This document shows, in pieces, positions 15,697-24,039 of a stretch of DNA of 42,640 nucleotides; the first letter of the stretch is position 1, and the number at the start of each line of letters is the position of its first letter. This DNA comes from Bacteroidetes bacterium GWF2_49_14 (lineage in GTDB: Bacteria; Bacteroidota; Bacteroidia; Bacteroidales; UBA12481). The notes under the pieces are model-generated. The model saw nothing but the letters and a program-made list of their open reading frames with translations. It did not search any database and had not been told where the DNA came from. The DNA is taken from the NCBI GenBank assembly GCA_001769295.1, contig MEOR01000086.1, forward strand, positions 1 through 42,640. The letters run 5' to 3'. A program made the position numbers and the translations under genes.

Positions 15697-17007
15697 ATGA
15701 AAAAACTGGCATCCATAATTTTTATTCAGGTGGTAACCTACCTGTCTTTGGCTTTCTTATTAGTCGGATGTGGTACCCGCAAAGAACCGGATACAATTAT
15801 TGAAAAAATACACCTCAGGGGGCAGGATATTCCTCTCGTTCATCTCGGGATGCTGCCTGATTCGGCTGAAATGGTTCCACTGTCAGATTTTTTTGAGGAG
15901 ATGCGGATTATCAGGCTGGAAACGCATCCGAAATGTATGATTGTGAATACCATGGTAGAATACACCGGACATTCCTTCCTTATAAGTACCCAGCAACCGG
16001 GAGGTGCTGGTCCATGCAGGGTTATGGAATTCGACCTTGATGGCCGCTATCTCAGGGATTTCGGTAAGGGTGGGAAAGGTCCCGGAGAACATGTAGGCTA
16101 TTTTTCTGACCACATGAGATATTATCCATCTGACAATAAGGTCTTTATTGCATTCACTGGAATGAGGGGAAATGAATGGCAGATGTTTTCAAGTGAAGGG
16201 CGCTTTCTAAAAACCATCCTGAATCCCAATTTACCTGGTGAAACACCTGAACGATTTAACGATACCACATGGTTGATGCCAGGAGCTTCATCTGGTGTGC
16301 CGTGGCAAAAAACTGATTCCTCATTATTAATCATTTACAACGAAGAAGGTGAAGTAATCAACGATTTCCCACGGATATCTTTTCCACCAAGAAAAGGCTC
16401 TGGTTATAGCCCCAAAGGTTGGGGATCCTCGCTTTTCCCCTTTAATGATGAGTGGCATCTCTATAACCCGGGTGATGATACTTTATATGGCGTAGGACCT
16501 GACAAACTGCAACCACTCGCCATATTCAAATTGGGGCCAAACGGTGAGAAATTCAATACTTTCATTTCTCCAGAACAAATCCCCGGTACCTATTACATTA
16601 ATTTTCTGTTGGAAAACAAAGGATTCTGGATAATCAAAAAAAGTATTACCACTGCCGTTAACCTTCATGAAAATATGCCCGGTCGCTGGGGAGGGATGCA
16701 TAAGCATGCCGAATCAATCATTTGGATAAAAAAGGATGGAAAATATGCCAGAAATGTCAAATTTGAAGATAATATGACCGGATTGTTTCCTCCTGATTTA
16801 TTTGCGAATATAACCCTTCATTGGAAGGATAATTATGCATTCTTTGTCCTTCAGGCAGTTTCTATTCAGGAGCTTTTGGAAAAGCAGAAGCCCGACTACA
16901 ACATGACAGAGACCACCAGGCAGTGTTTGGACTATATCAGGAAGAATGTGACGATTGAGGACAACCCGGTGATTTTTATGATGAAACTGAAGAAAACCTT
17001 TCAATGA
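15697..17007 (+). CDS. 6-bladed beta-propeller lipoprotein
   Basis: A protein of 436 residues with a lipoprotein signal (MKKLASIIF...LLVGC, Cys25). The body shows marks of the Bacteroidota 6-bladed beta-propeller family: MRIIRLETHP (about 69-78), VMEFDLDGRYLRDFGKGG, GKGPGEH (about 126-132) and the closing motif IEDNPVIFMMKLK. The same motifs occur in the genes at 33546 and 35706. Such proteins are surface or periplasmic and of unknown function; many lie next to glycan- or peptide-degrading genes. The M60-like peptidase gene follows after 28 bp and is probably co-transcribed. A weak -7-like box TACTTTCG lies at 15675-15682. Confidence 0.8.
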   Translation: MKKLASIIFIQVVTYLSLAFLLVGCGTRKEPDTIIEKIHLRGQDIPLVHLGMLPDSAEMVPLSDFFEEMRIIRLETHPKCMIVNTMVEYTGHSFLISTQQPGGAGPCRVMEFDLDGRYLRDFGKGGKGPGEHVGYFSDHMRYYPSDNKVFIAFTGMRGNEWQMFSSEGRFLKTILNPNLPGETPERFNDTTWLMPGASSGVPWQKTDSSLLIIYNEEGEVINDFPRISFPPRKGSGYSPKGWGSSLFPFNDEWHLYNPGDDTLYGVGPDKLQPLAIFKLGPNGEKFNTFISPEQIPGTYYINFLLENKGFWIIKKSITTAVNLHENMPGRWGGMHKHAESIIWIKKDGKYARNVKFEDNMTGLFPPDLFANITLHWKDNYAFFVLQAVSIQELLEKQKPDYNMTETTRQCLDYIRKNVTIEDNPVIFMMKLKKTFQ

Positions 17008-17035
17008 CGTTTAACTCCAGCTAAGAAAATTAACC

Positions 17036-18700
17036 ATGAATCTTAAGACCATTATCATGAAATACCTCGCACCGATCGTTTGTATGATTCTGCTGGCCGG
17101 TTGCCAGCCCAAGGAAGCGCCATTTACCCATGATCAGGTTGACCAGGCCTGGAAGGAGGGGACAACCTTAAAGCTTACAGTTTTTGAAAACCTGTCAGGT
17201 CTATTTACCCGCCAGCCTGTTAAGGACGACAAGGGATACAACGTGCTGGTCGACCTGGCGCATGAATGTTCTTTTTACCTGATGTGGACGTTGCCGGAGC
17301 AGCTGAACAAGCTGGGATACCGGTCGCTGGGCAGTCATGCCACGATGAGTTCAGCCATGGATCCGAAGGGAGAAAGCCGGGTGCGGATTCTCTGGGACAC
17401 GGTCAACAAGGTCTATCCGTTTGTCTGGTGGCCGAACCCCAAATACCATGTGGCGATCACCGGACAGTTCAATCCGAAGGCACAGGATTATACCGATGCG
17501 GAGATTACTGCTCTGGTAAATTTCGTCAAAAAAGGCGGCGGACTGATCATCCAGACGGATAACCGCAAGCTTAAAGGCGGCCCCGGCAAGCCGGGCGTTG
17601 CCGATAGTTCCTGGTCGGTGCGAAAGCTGGTTCAGGCTTTCAACGCTGAAGTTGCCGATGATCCGGTAAAACTGACTTTTGGAAAGGGCCGGGTGCTGAT
17701 CACCGGTAATACCAAAGACCTGAAATATCCACGGAATGCCACGGATGTTCAGAAAGACTCGGTTGACCTTGTGGTTGACGGGTATCTGGCCTGGCTGACG
17801 GAAAAACAGAAGCGGCTGAAGGATGAGCCCATCATGCCGCAGACCATGGAAGGCGGCGGCCCCATTTATCCCGAGCTTGAGGAAAATTTCAGCAACATCG
17901 TGTTTTATTACGCGGCCAATCAGAAAACTGAGCTGCTGAACGTAGTCAAGAATGATGTACCCAAAGCCCAGACTTTTATCCAGGAGAGGCTCCCCTCAAC
18001 CCCGACAGCCGAACCGATGTACCTTATCCTTTGCGCCGGCGGCGGCGGCGGATGGGCCGTTAATATCTACAAGCCCAAGGAAAATGGAATCATCAGCCTG
18101 GATGGACACGGAATCCTTTCAATCTTCGGTCACGAGCTGGCACATACCATGTATGGCCCCGCCAATGATGAGGGGAATGTTGCCGGCATCACGCCGATCC
18201 CGAACCGCGGCGAGGCCCATGCCGGTTGGTTCCAGGGCAAGGTAAACGCCCTGTTCGATTCAACCTTGCGCGACAAGGCTAACCGCGACTGTAACCTGAT
18301 GTTTGCCTTTGACCCGAAGGGTAATGCCATGGACCTGGCCACCTGTTATGAGAATGAGGCCATGAATAAGCAGTGGGGGTATGGAAAAGACTGGCATAAG
18401 ACCTGGTATATCTGGCAAAAGCTTGACGACCGTTATGGTCCGGGCTGGTATCCGAAATGGAAATACGTGCAGCACACAAGATGGAAAAGTGACCCGGAGC
18501 ACCGTCTCACCTGGGACGAGATGATTGAAGACATGAGCATTGCCGTTGGCGAGGACCTGTTTCCGTTCTTCATCAAATTGGGCACCACCCTGGATAAAAA
18601 GCGGCTTGAGCAGATCGATTACAATGGAGCCACGATCAAATTACCGGTTGCACCGATAGAGGTGACGATGGCGGGGGCGGTACGCATAGAAGCAATATAA
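17036..18700 (+). CDS. M60-like zinc metallopeptidase lipoprotein
   Basis: A protein of 554 residues with lipoprotein signal IVCMILLAGC (Cys23); a second ATG at 17057 would also keep the signal. Residues about 65-235 look like a glutamine-amidotransferase-type flavodoxin domain (YNVLVDLAHECSFYLMWTLP, TDAEITALVNFVKKGGGLII). Residues about 310-550 form a gluzincin domain with HELAH (366-370) and a third ligand probably at E379 or E393. The pairing of these two domains recalls M60/enhancin-type and TCAF-like proteins. M60 peptidases are known for cutting mucin-type glycoproteins, which would fit the fucosidases further on. The peptidase family is inferred from motif and layout, not from an alignment. 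Its TAA stop begins word array D. Confidence 0.72.
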   Translation: MNLKTIIMKYLAPIVCMILLAGCQPKEAPFTHDQVDQAWKEGTTLKLTVFENLSGLFTRQPVKDDKGYNVLVDLAHECSFYLMWTLPEQLNKLGYRSLGSHATMSSAMDPKGESRVRILWDTVNKVYPFVWWPNPKYHVAITGQFNPKAQDYTDAEITALVNFVKKGGGLIIQTDNRKLKGGPGKPGVADSSWSVRKLVQAFNAEVADDPVKLTFGKGRVLITGNTKDLKYPRNATDVQKDSVDLVVDGYLAWLTEKQKRLKDEPIMPQTMEGGGPIYPELEENFSNIVFYYAANQKTELLNVVKNDVPKAQTFIQERLPSTPTAEPMYLILCAGGGGGWAVNIYKPKENGIISLDGHGILSIFGHELAHTMYGPANDEGNVAGITPIPNRGEAHAGWFQGKVNALFDSTLRDKANRDCNLMFAFDPKGNAMDLATCYENEAMNKQWGYGKDWHKTWYIWQKLDDRYGPGWYPKWKYVQHTRWKSDPEHRLTWDEMIEDMSIAVGEDLFPFFIKLGTTLDKKRLEQIDYNGATIKLPVAPIEVTMAGAVRIEAI

Positions 18701-18866
18701 TTGACTCGCTGCGCTCGCTAAATGACTCGGCTGACGCCTCGCTAATTGGCGCTACGCGCTAAATGGGGCTTCGCCCTAATTAGTGAGGCGTCAGCCGAAC
18801 CAATTAGCGACCGCAGGGAGCCAATTAGCCGACCGCAGGGAGGCCATTTACGAGCGCAGTGAGTCA
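18699..18866. repeat. AATT-linked word array D
   Basis: Eight words joined by AATT, AAAT or ATTT: GACTCGCTGCGCTCGCT, GACTCGGCTGACGCCTCGCT, GGCGCTACGCGCT, GGGGCTTCGCCCT, AGTGAGGCGTCAGCCGAACC, AGCGACCGCAGGGAGCC, AGCCGACCGCAGGGAGGCC and CGAGCGCAGTGAGTC. The second and fifth words pair almost fully, with GGGGCTTCGCCCT as tip hairpin, and the first and last words close the outer stem. The left end overlaps the TAA stop of the metallopeptidase gene and the right end is the TCA (TGA) stop of corA, so the array spans exactly from stop codon to stop codon. Confidence 0.92.
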
Positions 18867-19796
18867 CATCCACTTATTCCTCCGCATCAGCACCACCCCA
18901 ACAACGGCTAGTGCCGCAGCGGCGATAACGATGCCGATAAAGGCTATGCTGCTGTCCTCCATGAAGTTTCGGATGTTCATGCCGAAGAAGCTGGCAACCA
19001 TGGTAGGGATTGCCAGTGCAATTGTGATGATGGTGAGTTTCTTCATCACAATGTTCAGGTTGTTGGAGATAACCGAAGCAAAGGCATCCATCATCCCGCT
19101 GAGAATGTCGCTGTATACGTGGGTCATTTCGATGGCCTGCTTGATCTCTATGATCACATCCTCAACCAGCTCCTCATCTACTTCATTTTTCTTGAAATAG
19201 CGGGAATTACGCAGCTTGGTGATCAGGATCTCATTGGACCGCAGTGAGGTATTAAAATAAACCAGGCACTTTTCCATCAGGAGCAATTTGTGCAGCTCCT
19301 CATTTTTGGTCGATTTCTCAAGAGCCTGTTCAATCTTATAGGTTTCGGTATTAATCTGCTTCAGGAACTTCAGATAGGTGATGGTGGAGTAATCAATGAT
19401 ATGAAACAGAAACTCGATCTTGTTTTCGTAATCAACCTGTTTTTTGATATTTTTTGAAAATACCTCTGCGAGAACATCGTTGTGCTGATACCCCAGAACG
19501 ATAAGGGCATCGTCGGAAAGCATCACGCCCAACGGCATGGTGGCAAAAGGCAGGCCATTGTCGCGGTTGTAATACGGAACCCGGTAAATCATGTATAACT
19601 TGCCTTCATCCACCTCCATGCGAGATCGTTCGTCGACGTCCATGATGTCATTCAGGAAATCTTCATCGATCTTAAAGGTGGTCTTCAAAATATTGAGCTC
19701 CTCTACGGTAGGGGAGACCGCATTGATGACAGCACCTTTGATGTACGTTTGCAGTGGGAGCAGGCCGTTTTTAACGATTTGCCAGTACGTAATCAT
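18864..19796 (-). CDS. corA: CorA-family magnesium/divalent cation transporter
   Basis: A protein of 310 residues with a cytoplasmic alpha/beta and helical part, two C-terminal membrane helices (about 252-270 and 285-304) and the selectivity motif GMN (G272-M273-N274) between them. The C-terminus is basic (MRRNKWM). CorA forms pentamers that import Mg2+ or Co2+. The ATG at 19796 is preceded by a good Shine-Dalgarno sequence (GGAGG, 6 bp before), which is unusual among genes in this window. A roughly 100-nt leader with a strong hairpin lies upstream. The stop codon is the last three bases of word array D. The family is secure; the ion preference is not. Confidence 0.93.
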   Translation of the reverse strand: MITYWQIVKNGLLPLQTYIKGAVINAVSPTVEELNILKTTFKIDEDFLNDIMDVDERSRMEVDEGKLYMIYRVPYYNRDNGLPFATMPLGVMLSDDALIVLGYQHNDVLAEVFSKNIKKQVDYENKIEFLFHIIDYSTITYLKFLKQINTETYKIEQALEKSTKNEELHKLLLMEKCLVYFNTSLRSNEILITKLRNSRYFKKNEVDEELVEDVIIEIKQAIEMTHVYSDILSGMMDAFASVISNNLNIVMKKLTIITIALAIPTMVASFFGMNIRNFMEDSSIAFIGIVIAAAALAVVGVVLMRRNKWM

Positions 19797-19814
19797 AAGT
19801 AACCTCCGTTTTTA

Positions 19815-19851
19815 AGTCCGCCAGAAGTACTTATGTGACTTCTGGAGGACT
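19815..19851 (-). promoter_or_regulatory. Hairpin in the corA 5' leader
   Basis: On the minus strand the arms AGTCCTCCAGAAGT and ACTTCTGGCGGACT pair at 13 of 14 positions around a 9-nt loop. The hairpin ends 18 bp before the corA start codon. Its 5' arm contains CCTCC, which is also complementary to the corA Shine-Dalgarno sequence GGAGG, so two alternative pairings are possible. No T-run follows, so it is not a simple terminator. Confidence 0.6.
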
Positions 19852-19907
19852 AGTTACACCTGTAGTTATCCGCGTGATAGTCGTCCATATGCAGTTTTAA
19901 TGCGGTG

Positions 19908-19915
19908 CAAAAGTA
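19908..19915 (-). promoter_or_regulatory. Candidate -7 promoter box for corA
   Basis: On the minus strand the bases read TACTTTTG, an exact match to TAnnTTTG, followed by CACCGCA. A TTTG sits 16 bp upstream (19932-19935 on the plus strand as CAAA), closer than the usual 19-21 bp. Transcription from here would give a leader of about 100 nt. Confidence 0.5.
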
Positions 19916-19976
19916 ATATTTTTTTCTTTCGCAAAGGGAAAGAATCAGTGGTTTTTTTATTGCCGTTAAGATCGGT

Positions 19977-20092
19977 TGCCGGTTGCCGGTTACCGGTTGC
20001 CGGTTAGGCAAGAACTGTCATCCTGACGAAAGTCAGGATCCCCTGCCCCGGAGCATCTTTCAGGGGATCCCGGTTTTCACCGGGATGACATC
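19977..20092. repeat. GGTTGCC tandem repeat and two GTCATCCC hairpins in the corA-typA gap
   Basis: The 361 bp gap between corA and typA holds the corA leader, both promoters and these repeats. From 19975 to 20006 GGTTGCC/GGTTACC units repeat in tandem; a similar run is at 38377-38399. Then come a direct hairpin TGTCATCCTGAC-GAAA-GTCAGGATC (20017-20040) and an inverted one GGATCCCGGT-TTTC-ACCGGGATGACA (20065-20090). The stem bases differ between the two copies but stay paired. Confidence 0.8.
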
Positions 20093-20125
20093 AGGGCGCC
20101 CGATACCTTATACCCAATTTTTTCG

Positions 20126-20133
20126 TATCTTTG
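20126..20133 (+). promoter_or_regulatory. -7 promoter box for typA
   Basis: TATCTTTG followed by CGCCC is a textbook Bacteroidota -7 element (TAnnTTTG), 24 bp before the typA ATG. This predicts a leader of roughly 15-20 nt with no Shine-Dalgarno motif. A clear -33 TTG is not seen. Confidence 0.65.
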
Positions 20134-20157
20134 CGCCCTCATTTGTAAAAAGTAAAC

Positions 20158-21939
20158 ATGTACGAAATCAGAAATATAGCGATCATTGCCCACGTCGATC
20201 ATGGTAAGACGACCCTGGTTGATCGCATTCTGCACCAGGTTAAATTGTTCCGCGACAACCAGGAGATGGGCGAGCTGATACTCGACAGCAATGATCTGGA
20301 GCGTGAACGCGGGATCACCATCCTGGCCAAAAACGTTTCGGTACGCTACAAAGGTGTTAAGATCAATATTATTGACACCCCCGGTCACGCCGATTTTGGC
20401 GGAGAGGTGGAACGCGTGCTTAACATGGCCGACGGAGTTCTGCTACTGGTGGATGCTTTTGAAGGACCGATGCCGCAGACCCGGTTCGTTCTCCAGAAGG
20501 CCCTGCACCTGAACCTGAAACCCATTGTGGTGATCAACAAGGTTGATAAACCAAACTGTAAGCCCGATGAGGTTCACGAGCAGGTTTTCGAACTGATGAT
20601 GCACCTCGATGCCAACAATGAGCAGTTGGATTTTCCGGTTGTTTACGGTTCGTCGAAAGAGGGATGGATGGGACCCGACTGGAAAACCCCGACCGAGGAC
20701 GTTACCTATCTTCTTGATACCATTCTCGAGCACATACCTGCGGCCCCATTTAACGAGGGTACTCCGCAGATGATGATCACCTCCCTGGATTATTCTTCCT
20801 ACGTTGGCCGCATTGCAGTGGGTCGCCTCCTTCGCGGAACCATGCAGACCGGCATGTGGGTCTCCCTGGTCAAACAGCACGGACTGGTTCAAAAGGAGCA
20901 GATAAAGGAACTATACCTGTTTGAAGGCCTCGGAAAAGAAAAAATAAAGACACCCGTAAGATCCGGTGAAATCATCGCCCTGATGGGCCTGGAAGGATTT
21001 GAAATCGGTGACACGGTTGCCGATGCGGAGAATCCGGAAGCTCTGGTTCCCATCAAGGTTGATGAACCGACGATGAGCATGCTCTTCACCATCAACAACT
21101 CGCCGTTCTATGGCCAGGACGGGAAATTTGTCACCTCAAGGCACCTGCGGGAGCGGCTTTTCCGGGAGACCGAGAAAAACCTCGCCATGCGGGTTGAGGA
21201 AACCGATTCTCCGGAAATGCTGAACGTATACGGCAGGGGGATTCTCCACCTTTCTATCCTGGTGGAGACCATGCGCCGTGAAGGATATGAATTCCAGATG
21301 GGCCAGCCGAAGGTACTGCTGAAGGAGATCGACGGAGTGACACATGAACCGGTTGAAAACCTGGTGATTAATGTACCCGAAATGTTTCAGGGAAAAGTCA
21401 TTGAAGCTGTAACCTCCCGCCGGGGTGAGCTTTTGAATATCGAGCACAAGGGGGACCAGAACAGTCTTACCTTCCGCATTCCGTCGCGGGGACTGATGGG
21501 ACTTTCAAACCAAGTGCTGACCCTGACTACCGGCCAGGCCATTATCGCACACCGTTTTGAATCCTACATGCCCTACCGGGGGGATATCAATACCAAGCGA
21601 AACGGTGCACTCATCGCGCTCGAAACAGGTCAGGCCATCGCCTATGCCATCGATAAACTGCAGGACCGAGGCGTTTTCTTTGTTCCGGCCGGCGAGCCTG
21701 TCTATAAGGGCCAGGTAATCGGCGAACATATCCGCCCCACCGACCTGGTCATCAATGTCAGCAAAACCAAAAAACTTACCAACATGCGGGCCTCGGGTTC
21801 AGATGAAAAAACTTCGATCCCGCCGCCACGCCTCTTCTCCCTCGAACAGTACATGGAGTATATCGGGGATGACGAATATCTCGAGGTGACTCCAAAGAAT
21901 CTGAGGTTGAGGAAGATAAATCTAAATGTTAAGACCTGA
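20158..21939 (+). CDS. typA: Translational GTPase TypA/BipA
   Basis: A ribosome-associated GTPase of 593 residues, normal length for the family. The G motifs are in place: AHVDHGKTT (11-19), RGIT (51-54), DTPGHADF (73-80) and NKVD (127-130). Domains II, III and V and the family C-terminal domain follow; [17 protein letters not shown] and the closing [10 protein letters not shown] are typical TypA signatures. It acts in ribosome assembly and stress adaptation. The gene is alone under its own promoter and ends 14 bp from the convergent T9SS gene. Confidence 0.97.
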   Translation: MYEIRNIAIIAHVDHGKTTLVDRILHQVKLFRDNQEMGELILDSNDLERERGITILAKNVSVRYKGVKINIIDTPGHADFGGEVERVLNMADGVLLLVDAFEGPMPQTRFVLQKALHLNLKPIVVINKVDKPNCKPDEVHEQVFELMMHLDANNEQLDFPVVYGSSKEGWMGPDWKTPTEDVTYLLDTILEHIPAAPFNEGTPQMMITSLDYSSYVGRIAVGRLLRGTMQTGMWVSLVKQHGLVQKEQIKELYLFEGLGKEKIKTPVRSGEIIALMGLEGFEIGDTVADAENPEALVPIKVDEPTMSMLFTINNSPFYGQDGKFVTSRHLRERLFRETEKNLAMRVEETDSPEMLNVYGRGILHLSILVETMRREGYEFQMGQPKVLLKEIDGVTHEPVENLVINVPEMFQGKVIEAVTSRRGELLNIEHKGDQNSLTFRIPSRGLMGLSNQVLTLTTGQAIIAHRFESYMPYRGDINTKRNGALIALETGQAIAYAIDKLQDRGVFFVPAGEPVYKGQVIGEHIRPTDLVINVSKTKKLTNMRASGSDEKTSIPPPRLFSLEQYMEYIGDDEYLEVTPKNLRLRKINLNVKT

Positions 21940-21953
21940 TAAGGGCAAAAGGC

Positions 21954-23870
21954 TTAATAAATCACCATTTGCTTAGTTTGGTTCAGAACTCCGGCTTTGA
22001 TCGTGTAATAATACACGCCGGCTTCGAGGCCTGACGCATCAAGATTTAGGGTGTGTTTTCCTGCAGGCCTGAATCCTTCGTGCAGAACCTTCACCTTGCG
22101 TCCGGTCAGGTCCATAATTTCAAAGGTTACATCCGTTCCGTTTACCAGTTCATAGGCAATATCCGTTGATCCGTTGAAAGGGTTCGGATAGTTCTGCCCA
22201 AGAGATGCGGTTGAAATCAGGGGATCAATACCGTCGATCAGGTTACTGTGGTCGTTCAGGTTCAGACGGCACATCAGGTTTCGTCTTCCTGAGAAAGCAC
22301 CCATGCCTTCCTCTATATTACCGTCGTATAGCCCGATGGTGGTGGGTCCCACCATTTTAAGGGTGCGGTCGGTTCCGATTTTCAACCCTTTAGCCCTTCT
22401 GGTCAGATAATCCGTATGCATGTCCCATTGCGAAATACCTGCATAAACCAGATCGCCGGCCTGAAGAAATTCGGTTTCGCCGTCTTTGCTGAAAGGCATT
22501 GTGATCCAGGTATTGAACATAGAGGAATCCAGGGTCATCATATCCGTAACCAGCACTTTTACTGGGGTAAGGTCATCCCCTTCCTGGGGTTTCAGCCAGA
22601 GCTGGAACTGAAAATCAATCAGGCCGTCGGCCAGGCCGCCCATGATGTAGGTTGATATTGAGCTGACCTCACAATCCTTGTAAATCGGAAGAATTGATCC
22701 GGTAAAATAATCTTCGCAGGAGAGCTTCTCAATCGGGCCATACCGTTCAAAAAGATAGGACCAGGCCAGGTCCGGGGTATCATCTGAAGTGGAATAGATG
22801 CTGTCGTTCACATGAAAGATGTATTCCGATTTATTATTCTCCGGGGTCTGTTCGTTCATTCCGGTCTTGAAATCATAGGTCACCTTATAGTGGCCAAACT
22901 CTTCGGGGATAAACTTGTCGGTGATCTTCAGGGTATCCAGATAACCGGTTGACAGATCGATTGTTTCCGTTGTTTTGTGCCAGATCTGCTGGTTGTTTTT
23001 GGAGATGGTGAGATCCAGGTATACATCTTCCTGATCATATTCCCCGAAATTAAGCACGCTGGATTCCCAATTGAAGAGACCCAGCGTTCCGTTGAGCTGG
23101 CTTTTCGGAATCATGTTAAACGGTGTCATCGGGGTTTCCGGATCGCCGTTATCCCAGGCTGCTGTAAAATGTTTCAGCCGCAGGTCGTAATCCCATGCTT
23201 CTGCCAGTTGAAAATCATCCAAAACCCAGAAGTACCAGCTGGTTTCACCGTAGTGAAGCTGAATAATAACATCAGGCTGACCGGCCGCAACTTCCGAGAT
23301 GTTGGCCTCAAAGATGACCGGCTTGCCCGGGGAAGCATCATTGGGGCGGTCCTTGTGCTGAACGCCGAAGCCGACATCATAGATAGCCCAGCGCGTTCCC
23401 CCATCGACTGAAACTTTCAGTTCCTGCAATCCGGGTCCGCCATTCATGAAATGCGTCTCATACCGGACGATCACCGTGGCGTGTCCGGAGCAGTTAAAAT
23501 GCGGGAATTCAATGGAATTATTGACCGTAATCGTCGGGTCCTTAAATTCATTATAGATTGCCAGAGGCAGTCCGAGATATCCGTTCCGGCCTGACGTTGA
23601 TTCAAAAGGCGGTTCCATGGCAAACTGTGCCCTGATACTGTCGTAGGGCATCCACTTGAAATTATATCCGGTGTCATCCGGATCAATCAGTTTATATCCG
23701 TCGGGCATTTTCCAGCCTTTCGGATCGGTGGGATCGCCCCAGTTGAAATCTTCATAGAAAAAAACCTGCCCGTTGCCTTTCAGGGCAGGGGGGATATTTT
23801 TGGTCTGGGCATTCAGGGTCAGCTGCCCGGCCAGGGTGAGAAACATCAGAACAAGGGTAAGTTTTCTCAT
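21954..23870 (-). CDS. Type IX secretion cargo protein of unknown function
   Basis: A protein of 638 residues with a Sec signal peptide (MRKLTLVLMFLTLAGQLTLNAQ, cleavage near 21-22) and a type A T9SS sorting domain at the end: LGQNYPNPFNGSTDIAYEL, FEIMDLTGRKVKVLHEG, LDASGLEAGVYYYTI and TKQMVIY. The middle contains beta-sandwich segments, the first (about 40-230) with WYFWVLDDFQL, like a MAM/jelly-roll adhesive domain. No catalytic motif is recognised. The C-terminal domain shows export through the outer membrane by T9SS and probable attachment to the surface. It may be an adhesin or a carbohydrate-binding protein; function unknown. Confidence 0.85.
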   Translation of the reverse strand: MRKLTLVLMFLTLAGQLTLNAQTKNIPPALKGNGQVFFYEDFNWGDPTDPKGWKMPDGYKLIDPDDTGYNFKWMPYDSIRAQFAMEPPFESTSGRNGYLGLPLAIYNEFKDPTITVNNSIEFPHFNCSGHATVIVRYETHFMNGGPGLQELKVSVDGGTRWAIYDVGFGVQHKDRPNDASPGKPVIFEANISEVAAGQPDVIIQLHYGETSWYFWVLDDFQLAEAWDYDLRLKHFTAAWDNGDPETPMTPFNMIPKSQLNGTLGLFNWESSVLNFGEYDQEDVYLDLTISKNNQQIWHKTTETIDLSTGYLDTLKITDKFIPEEFGHYKVTYDFKTGMNEQTPENNKSEYIFHVNDSIYSTSDDTPDLAWSYLFERYGPIEKLSCEDYFTGSILPIYKDCEVSSISTYIMGGLADGLIDFQFQLWLKPQEGDDLTPVKVLVTDMMTLDSSMFNTWITMPFSKDGETEFLQAGDLVYAGISQWDMHTDYLTRRAKGLKIGTDRTLKMVGPTTIGLYDGNIEEGMGAFSGRRNLMCRLNLNDHSNLIDGIDPLISTASLGQNYPNPFNGSTDIAYELVNGTDVTFEIMDLTGRKVKVLHEGFRPAGKHTLNLDASGLEAGVYYYTIKAGVLNQTKQMVIY

Positions 23871-23933
23871 GGTAAGGGAAATTGATTAATAAGGAGGCAA
23901 GATAAACGATTTTTTTATTCAACGCAGCCGTAG

Positions 23934-23964
23934 GGACGCATATATGCATCCGAGACCTGCGTCC
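23934..23964. repeat. GGACGCA inverted repeat in the divergent promoter region
   Basis: GGACGCA (23934-23940) and TGCGTCC (23958-23964) form an inverted repeat in the 169 bp gap between the T9SS gene and the GH95 gene. The GACGCAT core is also that of the hairpin at 42469-42496, so it may belong to the same dispersed family. No clear TAnnTTTG box was found in this gap. Confidence 0.45.
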
Positions 23965-24039
23965 GATAGATGCGTTCGTCCACCCGTTGCACTTTACCGT
24001 AAAATTTCGTAACATCAGGTTATTAAATCTTTCCATCCC

